Assembly (NCBI GenBank): GCA_026168455.1
Contig: CM047426.1
Coordinates: forward strand, 24,660,528-24,724,527
Length of the DNA: 64,000 nucleotides
Source of the DNA: Theocolax elegans
Lineage: Eukaryota > Arthropoda > Insecta > Hymenoptera > Cerocephalidae
Direction: 5' to 3'
A program made the position numbers and the translations under genes. The notes beneath the pieces were generated by a model. It was not told the origin of the DNA. It worked only from the letters and a program-made list of their open reading frames with translations, and searched no databases. Positions within the stretch are counted from its first letter, which is position 1; each line of letters begins with the position of its first letter. Below, one piece after another: positions 62,462 to 64,000 of the stretch.

Positions 62462-63890
62462 AACAAGTGGCAAGTATTACGAAATACAATTTCGTAGATA
62501 TAAAAAGTACATTTGGAAAAAAGTCTTCTACTTATACACAAGCCACTATTTTTTATATCGATCTTATCGATGATAAAATGAAAGTGTAATGTAGTGCCTT
62601 TTTGTACTGTTCTAATCTTAAATGAAATGAAGATGATGTTTCTTCCTGATATTCCTATTGTACAAGAATATATATTTATATTCGCGATGGGTATACAATT
62701 TTGATAATATATATATACATATATATATATGAAACATTTTTTCACTTCAGAATCCCCTATATACAATGCCAACAAATAAATGAATATCTATATTTTATAA
62801 CGAGACATGTCGCCTGCATATTGTTTTTTTTCTTCACCATAAACACAATATTGAAACTTGTAATATTTTAGCAAGCGGCTAACGAGTGTTCGAAAAATCG
62901 TCTAGTTATATATAATTAAAATCTCTTGTAAAAAATCCATTAATATTCATTAATTGTGAATGTCGCATGTATACACTACGTCTGATTATTTTAAAATATG
63001 TATAGTGTAAGAGTTACGTTTGTCGTTAAAAATGAAGTAAAAACTTTGGTATATAAGTATCGAATTCTTTTAGACTCTGTATAATGTAATAATTATATGA
63101 TTGTAATTATTTGTAACTAAGATATACATATATATATACACATATATTCATATAAATTAACCGTTTCATGTCCCTTTTTCTTAAGATTGTAATAAATTAT
63201 AATTATTTACTGGATACGCCGAGAACCCACCCTTATACCTATCTTGATTTTAAGATTTTTGCAAAAAATATACAAAAATAGTTCTATACCTAATAATGTT
63301 TGTCTCTACTTTTATTTTACTCTTAGATAGTTTAATTTATATAATGTTTCGAATTGTTGTATTAAAATTTTTTAAATGTTATTTATAAAGTTATTACTTG
63401 AATACGTAAGAGTTTGAATATCCGTGAAGAAATTGGCAAGTATCATCAAAGTTTATATGATTGGTAAGTACAACAATTAAAATATGGCAAATCGTTATGA
63501 AAGTAAAAACCAAGGCTTAATCAATTTAAATGTGAAATATATAAACATTATTCGACGTAACTATATTTATATTTACTTTCTAAAAATCGATTGAATACAC
63601 GTCAAATAATAACTGTATCGTTCTAAATCCAATTGAACCCCAAGTACTATACGTACACATTAAAACCCAATAATGGACTCGACAAAAAGTGTAGTGGATA
63701 CATTTTAAAAAGAAAATAAAAATCTGCGAGGGTACGTATCAATCGAGTTATCAACACCAACTATTAATCATCGAGCAAATTGTCTATTCATTGCTTCAAA
63801 ATTCAAAGGGTAAACACTCGATTGGGTAGCATCGCGGGAAGTTTTACAATGGGGCAACGTGTGTAGAAGACATGCACGGATAATGTATGT

Positions 63891-64000
63891 ATGTATATGT
63901 GTATAAGAAAAAAAAAAGTGGCGCACGCGCGCTCACCCGGAAACAGTGGTAAATGTGCCCTTCGCCCTTCGAACAAGGGTGAGGAAGAAAATAACGGCAG
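63891..64000. promoter_or_regulatory. Start of a GC-richer island at the window edge
   Basis: Composition shifts to GC-rich with CG dinucleotides (GCGCACGCGCGCTCACCC at about 63922) in the last 80 bases. Elsewhere in this window such islands mark gene 5' ends, so another gene may begin or end just beyond the right edge. The sequence stops before this can be decided. Confidence 0.3.

Larger units (their letters stand above)
60613..63890. other. Chitinase 3' UTR and downstream noncoding DNA
   Basis: AT-rich sequence without a believable gene. Several AATAAA-like hexamers occur, so the 3' end of the transcript cannot be fixed. TA/TG microsatellites lie at 62009-62060 and 62421-62458. Minus-strand frames of 60-137 codons across them are low-complexity Ile/Tyr translations. 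Confidence 0.4.

Noticed and set aside
62289..62775. Minus-strand frames of 66 and 137 codons
   Set aside because: Their length comes from reading through a TA microsatellite as alternating Ile and Tyr.

Overview
The window is animal nuclear DNA, almost certainly from an insect and most likely a hymenopteran (wasp, ant or bee). The evidence is a very AT-rich background, protein genes split by short GT-AG introns (often 55-110 bp), GC-rich islands at 5' ends, and insect-type products such as a GH18 chitinase. The order is inferred from style and gene content; no marker proves it. I found no bacterial features, CRISPR array, tRNA gene or intact transposase.

Seven protein genes can be rebuilt with exon phases that add up. 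They are RRP40/EXOSC3, an exosome subunit (1016-1798, +); an Ig plus FN3 single-pass membrane protein (11443-16345, -); a KIAA0319-like PKD receptor (20346-24617, +); the decapping scavenger DcpS (26649-28434, -); carnosine N-methyltransferase CARNMT1 (36369-39646, +); the Elongator partner KTI12 (41296-42456, -); and a catalytically complete GH18 chitinase with a 9.1 kb first intron (46642-60612, +). They are independent housekeeping, adhesion and cuticle-related genes, not an operon or pathway. RRP40 and DcpS both act in 3'-to-5' mRNA decay, but their shared neighbourhood is probably chance.

The rest is noncoding. 2921-6959 is a roughly 2.02 kb direct tandem duplication that may be an assembly artefact. 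6960-11442 may hold a long 3' UTR of the Ig/FN3 gene. 24.7-25.6 kb and 28.7-32.1 kb are dense in fold-back palindromes and short inverted-repeat elements, and also hold a 424 bp retroposon with a 5S-rRNA-derived head and perfect 16 bp target-site duplications. 32.6-35.7 kb holds a decayed non-LTR retrotransposon interrupted by at least one terminal-inverted-repeat element. The chitinase intron carries a 1.06 kb near-perfect palindrome whose tips resemble Tc1/mariner ends.

The most notable items are the 5S-headed retroposon, the cluster of different palindromes, the partial exon duplication inside the KIAA0319-like gene, and two predicted micro-exons in the Ig/FN3 gene. I saw no clearly new multi-gene system.
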